Source of the DNA: Ensifer sp. IC4062 | GTDB taxonomy: Bacteria; Pseudomonadota; Alphaproteobacteria; Rhizobiales; Rhizobiaceae | Direction: 5' to 3' | NCBI RefSeq assembly: GCF_020193575.1 | Contig: NZ_JADYVD010000002.1 | Span: 1 to 64,000 of the forward strand | Length of the DNA: 64,000 bases | Part shown: positions 9,055-17,256 of the stretch, piece by piece | Layout of the letters: each line of letters starts with the position of its first letter | Position numbering within the stretch: position 1 is the stretch's first letter | The notes under the pieces: generated by a model | The model's input: the letters and a program-made list of their open reading frames with translations, nothing else | The model's database searches: none | Told to the model about the DNA's origin: nothing | Program-made: the position numbers and the translations under genes

Positions 9055-11280
9055 ATGATGCGCCAATACGAGCTCGTTGAGCGCGTGCAGAAATACAAGC
9101 CCGACGTCAATGAAGCCCTGCTGAACAAGGCTTACGTCTATGCCATGCAGAAGCACGGCCAGCAGAAACGGGCAAGCGGCGATCCTTACATCTCTCATCC
9201 CCTCGAAGTGGCGGCCATCCTTACGGAAATGCATCTGGATGAGTCTACCATCGCGGTTGCCCTGCTGCACGATACGATCGAGGATACGACTGCCACACGG
9301 CAGGAGATCGACGACCTCTTCGGCGAAGACATTGGTGCGCTGGTCGAGGGTCTGACGAAGATCAAGAAGCTCGATCTCGTCACAAAAAAGGCGAAGCAGG
9401 CGGAGAACCTGCGCAAACTCTTGCTTGCCATCTCGGACGACGTCCGCGTTCTGCTCGTTAAGCTTGCCGACCGGCTACATAACATGCGCACGCTTGACCA
9501 TATGTCGCCGGAGAAGCGCGCACGCATTTCCGAAGAGACGATGGACATTTATGCGCCGCTGGCCGGGCGCATGGGCATGCAGGACATGCGCGAGGAGCTC
9601 GAGAACCTCGCTTTCCGCCATATCAACCCTGAGGCCTACGAGACGGTCACGAGGCGGCTGCAGGAACTGTCCGAGCGCAATGAGGGCCTGATCAAGAAGA
9701 TTGAGGAGGAGCTAAGCGAACTGCTGCAGGCCGAAGGCCTGAAGGAAGCGTTGGTCAAGGGGCGCCAGAAGAAACCCTATTCGGTCTTTCGCAAGATGCA
9801 GTCCAAGTCGCTTTCCTTCGAACAACTGTCGGACGTCTGGGGCTTCCGCATCATCGTCGATGATATTCCCTCGTGCTATCGGGCGCTCGGCATCGTGCAC
9901 ACGCGCTGGCGCGTCGTCCCGGGTCGTTTCAAGGACTATATTTCGACGCCGAAGCAGAACGACTACCAGTCCCTGCACACGACGATCATCGGCCCGTCGC
10001 GCCAGCGCATCGAGCTGCAGATCCGCACGAAGCGCATGCACGATATCGCGGAATACGGCATCGCCGCGCACGCGCTCTACAAGGATCGCGATGCTGTGGC
10101 GGCCGACGCGCCGCGATCACCCACGTCGAACGCATATTCCTGGCTTCGCCGCACGATCGAAGCGTTGGCGGAAGGCGACAATCCCGAGGAGTTCCTGGAG
10201 CACACCAAGCTTGAGCTGTTCCAGGATCAGGTATTCTGCTTCACCCCGAAAGGGCAGCTGATCGCCTTGCCGCGTGGTGCCACGCCAATCGATTTCGCCT
10301 ATGCCGTGCATACGAATATCGGCGATACCTGCGTCGGTGCGAAGATCAACGGCCGCATCATGCCGCTGGTCACACGCCTTAACAACGGTGACGAGGTCGA
10401 GATCATACGCTCCGGCATCCAGGTGCCGCCGCCTGCATGGGAGGAAATCGTCGTCACCGGCAAGGCGCGCGCCGCGATCCGTCGCGCAACGCGGGCGGCC
10501 GTCCGCAAGCAATATGCCGGTCTCGGCTACCGCATTCTGGAGCGGACGTTCGAACGCGCCGGCAAGAGTTTTTCGCGCGAGGGGTTGAAGCCGGCCTTGC
10601 ACAGGCTCGGACAGAAGGAAGTCGAGGACGCCATCGCCGCTGTCGGACGGGGTGAACTGTCCTCGCTCGACGTCCTGCGCGCCGTATTCCCAGATCATCA
10701 GGACGAGCGGGTCACGGTAAAGCCCAGCGCAGATGACGGCTGGTTCAATATGCGCAGCGCTGCAGGAATGGTCTTCAAACTTCCCGGCCGCACGAAAGAG
10801 ATGGTTGAAGCACAACAGGCCGAAGGGCCGGAAGCGCTACCGATCCGCGGACTTTCCGGCAATGCCGAGGTGCACTTCAGCCCGGCTGGCGCGGTTCCGG
10901 GAGACCGCATCGTCGGTATCATGGACCGCGACAAGGGGATAACCATCTATCCGATCCAGTCGCCGATCCTGCAAAAGTTCGATGACGAGCCGGAGCGCTG
11001 GATCGATGTGCGGTGGGACCTCGACGAAGCGAACAATAGCCGGTTCATAGCCAGGATCGCGGTCAGCGCGCTGAACGAGCCCGGCACCTTGGCGGAGATC
11101 GCCCAAGCGATCGCGACGAGCGATGTCAACATCCGCTCGCTCTCCATGGGACGGGTAGCGGCGGATTTCAGTGAGCTGCAATTCGATTTGGAAGTCTGGG
11201 ATCTGCGTCAGTTGAACCATCTGATCGCCCAGCTGAAAGAGCTGCCGAGCATTTCCATGGTCAAGCGGCTGTTCGAATAG
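9055..11280 (+). CDS. rel: Bifunctional (p)ppGpp synthetase/hydrolase
   Basis: A 741-residue RelA/SpoT homologue, the stringent-response enzyme that makes and degrades (p)ppGpp. In order, it has an HD hydrolase domain (HDTIED near residue 72, and later RLHNMRTL), a synthetase domain (KKPYSVFRKMQSK, with RFKDYI and NDYQSLHT; the RFKD form fits bifunctional enzymes), a TGS domain (FTPKGQLIALPRGATPIDFAYAVH, about 390-450), a helical/zinc-finger-like region and a C-terminal ACT domain (LNEPGTLAEIAQAIATSDVNI). Both catalytic halves look intact, as expected when it is the only long RSH protein of an alphaproteobacterium. GGAG about 10 nt upstream supports the 9055 start. Confidence 0.96.
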   Translation: MMRQYELVERVQKYKPDVNEALLNKAYVYAMQKHGQQKRASGDPYISHPLEVAAILTEMHLDESTIAVALLHDTIEDTTATRQEIDDLFGEDIGALVEGLTKIKKLDLVTKKAKQAENLRKLLLAISDDVRVLLVKLADRLHNMRTLDHMSPEKRARISEETMDIYAPLAGRMGMQDMREELENLAFRHINPEAYETVTRRLQELSERNEGLIKKIEEELSELLQAEGLKEALVKGRQKKPYSVFRKMQSKSLSFEQLSDVWGFRIIVDDIPSCYRALGIVHTRWRVVPGRFKDYISTPKQNDYQSLHTTIIGPSRQRIELQIRTKRMHDIAEYGIAAHALYKDRDAVAADAPRSPTSNAYSWLRRTIEALAEGDNPEEFLEHTKLELFQDQVFCFTPKGQLIALPRGATPIDFAYAVHTNIGDTCVGAKINGRIMPLVTRLNNGDEVEIIRSGIQVPPPAWEEIVVTGKARAAIRRATRAAVRKQYAGLGYRILERTFERAGKSFSREGLKPALHRLGQKEVEDAIAAVGRGELSSLDVLRAVFPDHQDERVTVKPSADDGWFNMRSAAGMVFKLPGRTKEMVEAQQAEGPEALPIRGLSGNAEVHFSPAGAVPGDRIVGIMDRDKGITIYPIQSPILQKFDDEPERWIDVRWDLDEANNSRFIARIAVSALNEPGTLAEIAQAIATSDVNIRSLSMGRVAADFSELQFDLEVWDLRQLNHLIAQLKELPSISMVKRLFE

Positions 11281-11641
11281 CCATGTGAGGAAACTGCGAG
11301 GGGAGGCTCGCGAGCCATCGCCATTTTTCAGCGGGCGATGGTTGGCGGTTCGTATCATTGAGCCGCTACTGCATGATTTCATAAATCGGGAAAGAGCACC
11401 TCGAGAGTGCCACGGATATAGAGTACGCCGAGCGGCTTCGAGGCAACGCTGAACGCGGGGCACGTCGGCGGAGCGTCTGCTCCATCCTACCAGCTCTTCA
11501 CCTTCAAATCTTCGCTGCGGCCGATCGAGAGCACAGGCTACCCATACTCACGTGTAGCTCGTTCCCCACCACGCTTCACCATAGAGTCCGCGACGTGGCT
11601 CGTGACCGACACGTCTCAATCACGCAAAACAGGAGCGCATC
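11281..11641. other. Intergenic region after rel
   Basis: No gene is supported. Visible structures are the palindrome GGCTCGCGAGCC near 11304-11315, the complementary CCATCGCC and GGCGATGG at 11315-11342 (a possible weak terminator for rel), and a degenerate mosaic-repeat scrap, TGCATGATTTCATAAATCGG, at about 11370. The last 60 nt contain the leader of the metallo-beta-lactamase-fold gene. Confidence 0.4.
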
Positions 11642-12610
11642 ATGTCGCAGGCAGAAGCAAAACCCCGTACGACTGGTCAGCAGGAGATAAGCATGAGCTT
11701 GGACAACACCTCACACCCCGCAAGATCGGGGCCCGAAGAGTTGGTTCCATCGCGCTATGCGGTGCGGGTCGGCGAGATTGACGTGCTGGTGGTCAGCGAT
11801 GGGGTGCTACCGCTTCCAACCGCGATGTTGGCCCACAACGTCGACCCGACCGTCCGGGCGGCCTGGCTGGACGACATGTTCCTGCCGCCGGACGCTTACG
11901 ATTGGGCGCTGAACGTGGTCGTGGTGCGTAGCGGCAGCCAGACCATACTCGTCGACGCTGGGCTAGGATTCGACCCGGACTTGAACTTGCCGCGGGCCGG
12001 GCAGTTGATCAAGCGACTGGAGGCCGCCGGCATCGATCTTGCGTCCGTGACCGACGTGGTGCTTACCCACATGCACATGGACCACATTGGCGGGCTGCTC
12101 GTCGAGGGGGTGAAGGAGCGGCTGCGCCCGGACCTGCGGATCCACGTGGCGGCCGCAGAGGTCAAGTTCTGGGAGACGCCCGATTTCTCCCACGTCTCCA
12201 TGCCCCCGGGTTTCCCGGACGCGCTTCGGTCGGCCGCCAAGCGGTTCGTGAAAGAGTACCAGAGTTACCTGCGGCTGTTCGATGAGGAGTCCGAGGTGGC
12301 GCCGGGGGTGGTCGTCCGTCGCACCGGCGGCCACACCCCCGGGCACAGCGTGGTCCGCGTGGCGTCCGGCGGCGACGGGCTGACGTTCGCCGGCGACCTC
12401 GTGTTCCAGGTCGGGTTCGAACACCCGGAGTGGTACAACGGCTTCGAACACGACCCCCAGGAAGCGGCTCGCGTCCGGATCCGTCTTTTGCGGGAGCTGG
12501 CGGCGACCGGCGAACTGCTGGTGGCCACCCACCTGCCGTTCCCGTCCGTCGGCCACGTGGCGGGCGACGGCGACCACTTTCGTTGGGTACCGGTCTTCTG
12601 GGATTACTGA
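11642..12610 (+). CDS. Metallo-beta-lactamase-fold hydrolase
   Basis: A 322-residue MBL-fold protein. The zinc-binding signature is THMHMDH (about residues 142-148), followed by IHVAAAEVKFW, GHTPGHS (third ligand) and FAGDLVFQ (bridging aspartate), and a late HLPFPSVGH histidine. The overall layout resembles quorum-quenching lactonase and AHL-hydrolase-like MBL proteins of about 300 residues, but the substrate cannot be assigned. Both ATG 11642 (AGGAGC upstream) and ATG 11693 (AGGAG, 6 nt spacing) are possible starts. The gene uses GGG, GTG and CTG codons more than its neighbours and has no counterpart in the surrounding core operon; it may have been acquired together with the next gene. Confidence 0.85.
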   Translation: MSQAEAKPRTTGQQEISMSLDNTSHPARSGPEELVPSRYAVRVGEIDVLVVSDGVLPLPTAMLAHNVDPTVRAAWLDDMFLPPDAYDWALNVVVVRSGSQTILVDAGLGFDPDLNLPRAGQLIKRLEAAGIDLASVTDVVLTHMHMDHIGGLLVEGVKERLRPDLRIHVAAAEVKFWETPDFSHVSMPPGFPDALRSAAKRFVKEYQSYLRLFDEESEVAPGVVVRRTGGHTPGHSVVRVASGGDGLTFAGDLVFQVGFEHPEWYNGFEHDPQEAARVRIRLLRELAATGELLVATHLPFPSVGHVAGDGDHFRWVPVFWDY

Positions 12611-12633
12611 CCGCTTGTTGGGTTGGGACCGAA
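12605..12633. repeat. Direct repeat, left copy
   Basis: TACTGACCGCTTGTTGGG begins within the last codons of the metallo-beta-lactamase-fold gene. With the following TTGGGACCGAA it matches the copy at 12895-12923 at about 25 of 29 positions. The two copies bracket the Bfd-like gene. Confidence 0.75.
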
Positions 12634-12649
12634 CGAGAACCATCGCGCC

Positions 12650-12916
12650 ATGATCGTCTGTTCGTGCAATGTGTTGAGCGATGAGGATGTCCGCTCCGCC
12701 GTCGAGGCGGAGCGGACACGCTCGACCAGCCGGGTCTATGGCTGTCTCGGCTGCAGCGTCCAGTGCGGCGGCTGCGCGCGCACTATCCGCCGCATCATGG
12801 ACGAGGTGCTCGGCAGCACTCGTGCGGCACCTGCAACGGCAGCGTGCGGTTCTCGCAACTCCGACTCGGCCGCCGCAGGCCAGTCTTCGGGGAGTACTGG
12901 CCGCTTGTTGGGCTAA
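12650..12916 (+). CDS. Bfd-like [2Fe-2S] protein
   Basis: An 88-residue protein whose first 60 residues form a BFD-type [2Fe-2S] domain: CSC near the N-terminus and CLGCSVQCGGC around residues 28-38, followed by ARTIRRIMDEVLG. Bacterioferritin-associated ferredoxins release stored iron by reducing bacterioferritin; no bacterioferritin gene is in this window. The C-terminal 30 residues (rich in A, S and G) are not part of the domain, and the final TGRLLG is encoded by the right-hand copy of the direct repeat. This suggests the original 3' end was lost or replaced. The start at 12650 follows from the domain; the extension to 12623 uses a TTG. Confidence 0.75.
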   Translation: MIVCSCNVLSDEDVRSAVEAERTRSTSRVYGCLGCSVQCGGCARTIRRIMDEVLGSTRAAPATAACGSRNSDSAAAGQSSGSTGRLLG

Positions 12917-12923
12917 GGCCGAA
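12895..12923. repeat. Direct repeat, right copy
   Basis: TACTGGCCGCTTGTTGGG followed by CTAAGGCCGAA is the second copy of the repeat that ends the metallo-beta-lactamase-fold gene. It supplies the last codons and the stop of the Bfd-like gene. Confidence 0.75.
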
Positions 12924-13324
12924 ATAGACGACCGCATACGTTTGAACAATTGGTCGAGCGCTGACAATACCGCCCGTATCTTCGTCGGTTTAGCTTCGGC
13001 TCCTCCTCCGTTAGCAGGTCGATGATCTCGCGTCCGCGCCACACGGGCTTATACTCCGGCAGTATGCAGGTGTAGGGCTCTGCTCGGGATCGATCCGGTA
13101 TTTTACGTTTCCCCGCGTGTTTTGCTTGTCGGCCGCAACCCTCTGATCGACCATTGCCGGGTTTCATAGCATAGTTCGCTGCATCTGCTCACGGAATGGG
13201 CAAGTAGCCGCATGGAATCTCGCAAGTCATGCGGTGCCTGCATGGCTGCCGTCTCATCCTGGCGCTGGTGGTACGATGTTCCCCAAACTATCTTTTGGTC
13301 GGGAGGTAAACGAAGAGGTTTGCC
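12924..13324. other. Intergenic region after the Bfd-like gene
   Basis: About 400 nt. An 84-residue frame on the minus strand (12913-13167) has no good ribosome binding site, no domain I recognise and a composition unlike real genes here; it may be a degraded remnant. The last 20 nt contain an AGAGG-type ribosome binding site for the small DUF3563 gene. Nothing else is visible. Confidence 0.4.
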
Positions 13325-13477
13325 ATGTTTAAGCAGTTGAAGAAACTCACCCGTGCCCTGCACATCCCTACCGTTCAAGAACGTGAGGCCGCCTATCTAA
13401 ACGGTTCCGTCGATCGGATCGACCTGGAATACCGCCAGCGCCAGATCGATCGTGGCCTGTTTCGCAACAGCTTCTGA
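13325..13477 (+). CDS. DUF3563 family small protein
   Basis: A 50-residue protein, MFKQLKKLTRALHIPT... ending in DRGLFRNSF. It matches the pattern I know for DUF3563: an amphipathic basic N-terminus, then VQEREAAYLNGSVDRIDLEYR and a basic tail. These proteins are widespread in Rhizobiales and are related in appearance to DUF1127-type small Arg-rich proteins, with no established function. The ATG is preceded by AGAGG at a spacing of about 7 nt. Codon use is normal for the genome. Confidence 0.78.
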   Translation: MFKQLKKLTRALHIPTVQEREAAYLNGSVDRIDLEYRQRQIDRGLFRNSF

Positions 13478-13666
13478 TGCGTTGCGCCGCCTTGGGTTGC
13501 ACTTTTCAATAAGCTATGCGTCTGCCGAATAGCTTCGTTGCAGATCTCCGCGGCGCCGTACGTGACTTGCCTGTGACGGGCATGACGCCTATCTTGCGGC
13601 CCACAACGGGGCGGAGGCGCTTTGGTCGTGCCCATGGCCGCCTCGAGATGCGATCATGGCGGCATA

Positions 13667-14224
13667 ATGTTATTCAGGCGCAGAAAACCGGTTACGATTT
13701 CCGAAAGGCTTCGCGCGCTGTTGTGGCCGCGCAAGGGCCTCTGGCGCGGGCTGCGCTACGTTGCCCTGCGCGTTCTGCGCCTGTCGTCCTCTCCGCACTC
13801 GATTGCGGTCGGAGTTGCGGCAGGCGCCGCATCGTCGTTTACGCCGTTTATCGGCCTTCACATTGTTCTTGCCGTCGCCCTCGCATCGATCTTCTCCGGC
13901 AATCTTATTGCGGCCGCTATCACAACGGCGCTCGCAAATCCGATAACCATTCCGGTGATCCTGACGGCATCGTATGAGATCGGCACTGTGCTGACGGAGC
14001 CGCAGAATGGCACCGCTGTCAGCGGCGCCGAAATCGGCAACATGGTCGAACGTCTGGAACTGACGGAGCTCTGGGGGCCAGTCTTCAAACCGATGCTCAT
14101 CGGCTCGCTTCCACTCGCCATTCTCGGCGCACTTGTCTTCTATGCGCTCGCCTACCAAGCGGCCCGCCTCTTCCAACAGCGGCGCCGGCGAGCACGTTCC
14201 CAAACTGTCGGACACTCATCATGA
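13667..14224 (+). CDS. DUF2062 membrane protein
   Basis: A 185-residue inner-membrane protein of the DUF2062 family. A basic N-terminus ([24 protein letters not shown]) precedes [24 protein letters not shown], two hydrophobic segments with [11 protein letters not shown] between them, a loop, and a final transmembrane segment ([23 protein letters not shown]). Function unknown; it commonly sits beside acpS-lepB-rnc-era in rhizobia. Its stop overlaps the acpS start (ATGA), so it leads this operon. The upstream ribosome binding site is weak. Confidence 0.87.
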   Translation: MLFRRRKPVTISERLRALLWPRKGLWRGLRYVALRVLRLSSSPHSIAVGVAAGAASSFTPFIGLHIVLAVALASIFSGNLIAAAITTALANPITIPVILTASYEIGTVLTEPQNGTAVSGAEIGNMVERLELTELWGPVFKPMLIGSLPLAILGALVFYALAYQAARLFQQRRRRARSQTVGHSS

Positions 14225-14640
14225 TCATCGGCATCGGCAGCGATCTCATCGATATCCGCCGAATAGAGAACTCGCTCGAACGTTTCGGTGAACGTTTCGT
14301 CAATCGATGCTTCACGGACATCGAGATCGCAAAATCGGACGGCCGGAAGAACCGCGCTGCGTCCTATGCCAAGCGCTTCGCCGCCAAGGAGGCCTGTTCG
14401 AAGGCACTAGGCACTGGTTTGGCTCAAGGGGTTTTCTGGAAGGATATGGGCGTCGTCAACATGCCTGGCGGAAAGCCGACAATGCAACTGACCGGCGGCG
14501 CAGCCGCGCGGCTCCAGAAAATGCTACCTGCAGGCCATCGTGCCGCCATTCACCTGACGATCACGGATGACTTCCCGCTCGCACAAGCCTTCGTGATTAT
14601 CGAGGCGCTGCCCGTTGCCCCGGTGGAGGGAACGGTTTAG
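14221..14640 (+). CDS. acpS: Holo-[acyl-carrier-protein] synthase
   Basis: A 139-residue 4'-phosphopantetheinyl transferase that converts apo-ACP to holo-ACP using coenzyme A, essential for fatty acid synthesis. It has the Mg-binding start [31 protein letters not shown], and the second motif [15 protein letters not shown] with the catalytic glutamate and lysine. It overlaps the DUF2062 gene by 4 nt and is followed by lepB. Confidence 0.96.
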   Translation: MIIGIGSDLIDIRRIENSLERFGERFVNRCFTDIEIAKSDGRKNRAASYAKRFAAKEACSKALGTGLAQGVFWKDMGVVNMPGGKPTMQLTGGAAARLQKMLPAGHRAAIHLTITDDFPLAQAFVIIEALPVAPVEGTV

Positions 14641-14765
14641 AGCATTCTGCTCAGAAGCGGACCGGCGATCGCTTGAAGCGCGGAGTTCCGGCAACATATA
14701 GGATCGGGTGCGTGGCGACGCGCAGCACGGAGCCTGAAGCGCAAGTATCGGGCATCCGAAGCAGG

Positions 14766-15530
14766 ATGACAAAGGAAGACAGCAGCGTGGAAGAAAAGAC
14801 AGAAACGAAGCAGAGCGGCCTCTGGGAGAATGTAAAGGTCATCATCCAGGCGCTGCTTTTGGCGGTCGTCATCCGAACAGTCTTCTTCCAGCCATTTACG
14901 ATCCCGTCGGGTTCGATGATGCCGACCCTGCTTGTTGGCGACTACATTTTTGTGAACAAGTTCGCCTATGGCTATTCGAAGTACTCGTTGCCTTTCTCGC
15001 CGGATCTTTTCAGCGGGCGAATTTTCGCGAGCGAGCCGAAGCGCGGGGATATCGTGGTCTTCCGCTTTCCGCCGAATCCCGACATCGACTACATCAAGCG
15101 TCTCGTCGGCCTTCCGGGCGACCGGATCCAGGTGAGGAACAGTATCCTCTACGTCAACGACAAGCCCGTCGATCGCGTTCCCGCCGGCACCTTCCGCGCC
15201 GACGACCAATACGACACCGGCGGCGACGTGCCGGTCTACCGTGAGACGATGGACAACGGCGTTTCATACGCCACGCTCGACCAATTTCCGGATTCGCGCG
15301 GCGACAACACACGTGAGTTCATCGTCCCTGAGGGCCACTATTTCATGATGGGCGACAACCGCGACAATTCCGCCGACAGCCGCTTCGACGTCGGCTTCGT
15401 GCCGGCGGAGAACCTGGTGGGCCGGGCCAGCCTGATCTTCTTCTCGCTCGGCAACGACACGTCGTTCCGCGAGGTCTGGAAATGGCCGGCAAACCTACGT
15501 TATGACCGCCTGTTCAAGGTCGTCGAATGA
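14766..15530 (+). CDS. lepB: Signal peptidase I
   Basis: A 254-residue type I signal peptidase that removes signal peptides at the outer face of the inner membrane. One transmembrane helix (VIIQALLLAVVIRTVFF) is followed by box B, PSGSMMPTL, with the nucleophilic serine near residue 50. The general-base lysine is in DYIKRLVGLPGDR near residue 111, and GDNRDNSADSR is box E. Possible starts are ATG 14766 and GTG 14787; the latter has AAGGAAG at good spacing. The stop overlaps the rnc start by 4 nt. Confidence 0.95.
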   Translation: MTKEDSSVEEKTETKQSGLWENVKVIIQALLLAVVIRTVFFQPFTIPSGSMMPTLLVGDYIFVNKFAYGYSKYSLPFSPDLFSGRIFASEPKRGDIVVFRFPPNPDIDYIKRLVGLPGDRIQVRNSILYVNDKPVDRVPAGTFRADDQYDTGGDVPVYRETMDNGVSYATLDQFPDSRGDNTREFIVPEGHYFMMGDNRDNSADSRFDVGFVPAENLVGRASLIFFSLGNDTSFREVWKWPANLRYDRLFKVVE

Positions 15531-16246
15531 TGAAGGGGCGATCGCTGAGCGCGGAGGATCGGGCGAGACTCGAGGCCGTGATCGGTTATCAGTTCTCCGA
15601 GAAGGAACGCCTGGATCGGGCGCTGACGCATTCCAGTGCCCGCAACGCCAAGGGCAGCAACTACCAGCGTCTCGAATTCCTGGGCGATCGGGTCCTCGGT
15701 CTGTGTGTCGCCGAGCTTCTGTTCCAGACCTTTCGCGACGCGAACGAGGGTGAACTTTCCGTCCGACTGAACCAATTGGTCAGCGCTGAAAGCTGCGCGA
15801 GGGTCGCCGACGACCTGGCGCTGTACGAGTTCATCCGCACCGGTTCGGACGTAAAGAAGATCACCGGCAAGCATATGATGAATGTGCGCGCCGATGTGGT
15901 AGAGTCGCTGATCGCCGCAATCTATCTCGATGGCGGTCTGGAGGCGGCGCGGCGCTTCGTGCTGCATCACTGGACGGATCGGGCGGCCAGCGCCGACGGA
16001 GCCCGTCGCGATGCGAAAACTGAATTGCAGGAATGGGCGCATGCCAGATTCGGTGTTGCGCCGAAATACAGGACGGATGATCGCTCCGGCCCCGATCACG
16101 ACCCGCGCTTCACGGTAACGGTCGAGGTTGCGGGGCTTCAACCGGAGACCGGAACCGATCGCTCCAAACGCGGCGCCGAACAGGTTGCCGCGACACGATT
16201 ACTGGAGCGTGAAGGCGTTTGGCAGCAGAAGCCTGCCGGAAATTGA
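15527..16246 (+). CDS. rnc: Ribonuclease III
   Basis: A 239-residue RNase III that processes rRNA and other double-stranded RNA. The catalytic signature RLEFLGDRVLGL is near residue 45, the second acidic cluster is VVESLIAAIYLDGG, and the C-terminal double-stranded RNA binding domain runs from about residue 155 (KTELQEWAHARFG...) to KRGAEQVAATRLLE. It starts inside the lepB stop codon (ATGA). Confidence 0.96.
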   Translation: MMKGRSLSAEDRARLEAVIGYQFSEKERLDRALTHSSARNAKGSNYQRLEFLGDRVLGLCVAELLFQTFRDANEGELSVRLNQLVSAESCARVADDLALYEFIRTGSDVKKITGKHMMNVRADVVESLIAAIYLDGGLEAARRFVLHHWTDRAASADGARRDAKTELQEWAHARFGVAPKYRTDDRSGPDHDPRFTVTVEVAGLQPETGTDRSKRGAEQVAATRLLEREGVWQQKPAGN

Positions 16247-16254
16247 CGGAAGCT

Positions 16255-17184
16255 ATGACGGATATGGAACATGATACGGCCGCCGCCGGCGCGCCGACCC
16301 GCTCGGGTTTCGTGGCGCTGATCGGCGCCACCAATGCCGGGAAATCGACGCTCGTTAATCGCCTCGTCGGTGCGAAGGTATCGATCGTCAGCCACAAGGT
16401 GCAGACGACGCGCGCCATCGTGCGTGGCATCGCGATCCACGACAACGCGCAGATTGTCTTCATGGATACGCCCGGCATATTCAAGCCACGGCGCAGGCTC
16501 GATCGCGCCATGGTGACGACCGCCTGGGGCGGCGCCAAGGATGCCGATCTGATAATGCTGCTGGTCGACAGCGAGCGCGGACTGAAGGGGGACGCAGAGG
16601 CGATCCTCGAAGGGTTGAAGGACGTTCCTCAGCCGAAAATCCTCGTGCTCAACAAGATCGATCAGGTTCGTCCGGAGGATTTGCTGAAACTTGCGGCTGC
16701 GGCAAACGAGATGGTCAAGTTCGAGCGCACTTTTATGATCTCAGCGCTTTCCGGCTCCGGCTGCAACGATGTCATGGACTATCTAGCGAAGGCGCTGCCG
16801 GAGGGACCGTGGTACTATCCGGAGGATCAGATCTCGGATCTTCCGATGCGCCAGCTTGCCGCCGAGATCACCCGCGAGAAACTGTTCCTCCGGCTGCATC
16901 AGGAGCTCCCCTATGCCTCGCACGTCGAGACGGAGAAATGGGAGGAGCGCAAGGACGGTTCCGTGCGCATCGAGCAGGTGATCTATGTCGAGCGCGAAAG
17001 CCAGAAGAAGATTGCGCTGGGCAAGGGAGGAGAGGCGATCAAGGCGATTTCGACCGCCGCGCGCAAGGAAATCTCAGAAATCCTCGAGCAACCGGTCCAT
17101 CTTTTTCTGTTCGTAAAAGTGCGCGAGAACTGGGGCGACGACCCCGAGCGCTTCCGCGAAATGGGGCTCGAATTCCCGCGGTAG
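16255..17184 (+). CDS. era: GTPase Era
   Basis: A 309-residue GTPase for 16S rRNA and 30S subunit maturation. The GTPase motifs are GATNAGKST (G1, about residue 24), DTPGIF (G3) and NKID (G4). The C-terminal KH domain includes VERESQKKIALGKGGEAIK. The start at 16255 follows GACGGA; an ATG three codons later is also possible. It ends the DUF2062-acpS-lepB-rnc-era operon. In many rhizobia recO follows era, but here recO lies 12 kb away. Confidence 0.95.
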   Translation: MTDMEHDTAAAGAPTRSGFVALIGATNAGKSTLVNRLVGAKVSIVSHKVQTTRAIVRGIAIHDNAQIVFMDTPGIFKPRRRLDRAMVTTAWGGAKDADLIMLLVDSERGLKGDAEAILEGLKDVPQPKILVLNKIDQVRPEDLLKLAAAANEMVKFERTFMISALSGSGCNDVMDYLAKALPEGPWYYPEDQISDLPMRQLAAEITREKLFLRLHQELPYASHVETEKWEERKDGSVRIEQVIYVERESQKKIALGKGGEAIKAISTAARKEISEILEQPVHLFLFVKVRENWGDDPERFREMGLEFPR

Positions 17185-17191
17185 CCGCCCA

Positions 17192-17244
17192 CTACAGCGC
17201 CGCGCGCCCTTTGAGATGCGCAAAGGAGGCTGTAGCACTTTGAA
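17192..17244. repeat. Rhizobial intergenic palindrome between era and GDPD gene
   Basis: CTACAGCGCCGCGCG... pairs imperfectly with ...AAAGGAGGCTGTAG and is followed by CACTTTGAATTG. This is the second palindrome of the composite mosaic repeat, as also seen at 58705. It lies between convergent genes and could act as a bidirectional terminator. Confidence 0.75.
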
Positions 17245-17256
17245 TTGCTGTGGCTA

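Noticed and set aside
12605-12923. Integron gene cassette: both repeats contain GTTGGGC or GTTGGGT, fitting the GTTRRRY core of attC sites
   Set aside because: No inverse core (RYYYAAC) or folded attC structure was found before the second copy, and no integrase is nearby; a 7-base degenerate match is expected by chance.
12913-13167. 84-codon minus-strand frame
   Set aside because: No ribosome binding site, no family resemblance and Cys/Arg-rich composition; at best a degraded remnant.
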